Positions 62,301 to 64,000 of a stretch of 64,000 nt of DNA are shown in pieces. The DNA lies in the NCBI RefSeq assembly GCF_019649055.1, contig NW_026570250.1, positions 992,001 to 1,056,000 on the forward strand, given 5' to 3'. A program made the position numbers and the translations under genes. The stretch's first letter is position 1. Each line of letters opens with the position of its first letter. Origin of the DNA: Paramacrobiotus metropolitanus (lineage: Eukaryota > Tardigrada > Eutardigrada > Parachela > Macrobiotidae). The notes beneath the pieces were generated by a model that was not told where the DNA came from, did no database searches, and worked only from the letters and a program-made list of their open reading frames with translations.

Positions 62301-63526
62301 TTCATCAAATCACTGACATTAAGGAACGAAAGTTTGATGTATTTTTGCTGGAGACCGCTAAGGTGATTCAACTGGAAGGCAAACACAAAGACTGCTGAAG
62401 ATTCGACACCCACGAACAGTCACATAACAAAACTACTACTGCATGTAAAAAGTTAAATTGTAGCGTAATTCAAGCGAGCACAATTAAAGTATCGAAGGTA
62501 TTCCAAGTTTGTTACTTGTTGGCTGAAAAGCATGAAATTTTCAAATTTCAGCATTCGCAGATGAGGCTTTTTAGTATTTAGCTTTTAAAAAGCGGACTAC
62601 CAATATTCTCGACATTTTGGCGTTTTGAAAAATGAAAAATAATTTGTTCTGAGGCATGCCCGTAAAAGTCTTCTGTGCGACCTACCAATTCGAGATCCTC
62701 CTTTTTCACCACATCAACCGATGTTATCAAATGACTGAACTTTCGCTGCAGATACGTGCATGTTTCCACTTCACAATCCCTTTTTGTCTTGATAAAAAAG
62801 TATGGATGGTACGGCATGCCAACCTTCAAAAAAACAGCAAATACGTTATTCTCTACATATTACTGCAGTTATTATGTCGTCCAAACTCCTAAATCATTCT
62901 AAAAATATTTTAACTGCATGCATTTAGAGACATTGTCGGTTATCCCAGCCGCAAATCAGCAGTGCATTTATACTGCACTAAAATCAGCTGCATGCTCACC
63001 TTGAAACGCTCGTTCAGCTCGTCAACGAAGAAGTAATCCACGACAGCAGTCAGCTTTTTGGTTTCCTCATTTAATACTTCGTTCTGGCAGAAAACCAGGT
63101 AATTAGACGGCACAAAGCAACCGATTAATACTGCGCTTACGGAATGCATGTTGAGGAGATATCCAGTTCGCACTTCTGGTTCTCTGTAGCGCTCAAAACC
63201 AAATTTTGCGTCCAGTTCATCTTGCTTCAGAGCACGAGCAAGACGATGGTCGTCACTGTCACCAGCAAAATCACTGGCTCTAAAAACCAAGGACAAACTG
63301 ATAACGCCGTTCAGTTCATTTTACTGCTCATTGGAATGATCGGCATTCTGATGTAAATATCAAATATGGTCTAAAAAATGTGCCACCGTAACTTCGGATA
63401 CGACCAAGCATTCAAGTGATTCATTTCAGCTCACTTCAAAACGGAGGGTTCTTCTGGAAGATCCACAAACTCCTGCTCGACATCCTCATCATGAGCGTCC
63501 TCGTTATCGCTGTCCCGTTCATCCAT
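53355..63526 (-). CDS. DNA polymerase epsilon catalytic subunit A (POLE)
   Basis: The leading-strand replicative polymerase with proofreading, complete in the window. The 29 phase-consistent exons are 63526-63435, 63279-63141, 63083-63000, 62823-62686, 62371-62139, 62021-61883, 61821-61714, 61658-61462, 61393-60817, 60702-60363, 60266-60120, 60061-59916, 59816-59668, 59537-58949, 58783-58569, 58505-58322, 58261-57770, 57583-57090, 57027-56829, 56781-56692, 56623-56318, 56258-56137, 56082-55908, 55695-55231, 55057-54684, 54619-54478, 54025-53817, 53692-53554 and 53486-53355, giving 2271 residues (human 2286). Exonuclease motifs are intact: DIETT (Asp283, Glu285), TYNGDFFDW (Asp376) and [11 protein letters not shown]. 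Polymerase motif A is [12 protein letters not shown] (Asp633), motif [16 protein letters not shown], motif C LDTDG (Asp867, Asp869). The inactive C-terminal half is conserved, and the tail has CysA (2160-2172) and CysB (2187-2226) zinc or iron-sulphur clusters. Confidence 0.97.
54065..54354. mobile_element. MITE-like insertion in POLE intron 26
   Basis: About 280 bases (54071-54348) are present here and absent from the matching intron of copy A, and are flanked by GTCATG at 54065-54070 and 54349-54354, a 6-base target-site duplication; copy A has GTCATG once. The left end has an inverted repeat GAGTTGTA/TACAACTC, and the right end a strong hairpin (54317-54327 with 54333-54344, one bulge). 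It has no coding capacity. It looks like a small non-autonomous element; the class is not determined. Confidence 0.7.
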
Positions 63527-64000
63527 TGTATATTACACCACAAGGAGAAAATGCTGTACAAGATGCTTGTTGATAGTGGTGTCCAGTGAATCTGCTCCAC
63601 TGTTTTGCAGTCAAAGCATAATTTCAAAACGGGCAGGAGTCAGGACCCATCATAATAATAGCTACCATTCACTGTGATTCACAATAAATTCCAGGATCCC
63701 TAATACGTTCGACCAAAAACCCTCCGTATAAAGGAGAAAGAATGTGTGACAAGTCTTAATATTATTTACTGTATTAACAACACTCCTCAAAACCGCAGGA
63801 TGCTACAAAGCAACAGGAAGAACTGGAAACAATAATTAAAATATAAGTAATAAGAAGTTTTAAAATTGAAAAATATTCGAATACAATAAAACCATCGCGC
63901 TCCTGTATGTTGGGCGGGATGTTTATTTATTGAAAGCAATTCGGCCGAAAATAACTCGAAGAGAAATCGTACGGGAACCGATTGCCCCGAACTGCTTTAC
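63527..64000. other. POLE 5' flank, right edge
   Basis: This must contain the POLE promoter. Near 63916-63938 the minus strand has AATAAATAAA-like sequence preceded by a short open frame from the window edge, which might be the 3' end of another minus-strand gene beyond the window. Nothing firmer can be said. Confidence 0.4.

Overview
This is a eukaryotic, almost certainly invertebrate animal, nuclear window. Genes are broken by many GT-AG introns (often 50-100 bases, a few of 2-3 kb), there are no bacterial operons, and the gene set is metazoan: an RGS protein, a KLF6/7-type zinc-finger factor, a Spitz-type EGF receptor ligand, GABPA and others. The Spitz-like ligand points to Ecdysozoa (arthropod or tardigrade), but the species cannot be named from the sequence.

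Layout, left to right: the last exon of an RGS-domain protein (1085-1500); a KLF6/7-like factor (4954-6640); OGG1 on the minus strand (8854-11480), divergent from CAB39/MO25 (12355-14381); a SANTA-domain KNL2/Mis18BP1-like centromere protein with long tandem repeats (15080-17503, minus), divergent from the chaperonin subunit CCT4 (17931-21356); BLOC1S4/cappuccino (21734-23112, minus); a 4.5-kb gene-poor stretch; a Spitz/TGF-alpha-like ligand (27594-31983); an intronless GT92 glycosyltransferase (32750-33997, minus); ATP synthase coupling factor 6 (35205-36178, minus), head-to-head with GABPA (37515-43189, plus); and the complete 29-exon DNA polymerase epsilon catalytic subunit (53355-63526, minus). 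Most gene models were joined exon by exon with matching reading phase and give proteins close to the family length (OGG1 345, CAB39 336, CCT4 538, BLOC1S4 226, ATP5PF 112, GABPA 536, POLE 2271 residues).

The accessory part is 43.1-55.7 kb. A block holding the 3' end of GABPA and the last exons of POLE is present twice in direct orientation (43079-45979 and 52504-55655). Between the copies lies a 6.5-kb spacer with its own short repeats, a perfect palindrome and a GC-rich orphan open frame that stops two bases before the second copy begins. One copy of POLE's tail is therefore a truncated, frameshifted fragment, and one copy of GABPA's tail is a broken fragment. The second copy also carries a roughly 280-base insertion with a 6-base target-site duplication inside a POLE intron.

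The head-to-head ATP5PF/GABPA pair is the same arrangement known in human, so it looks like a very old shared promoter linking a mitochondrial ATP synthase gene to the ETS factor that controls mitochondrial genes. The remaining neighbours are mostly housekeeping genes with no obvious pathway link, arranged as divergent or convergent pairs.
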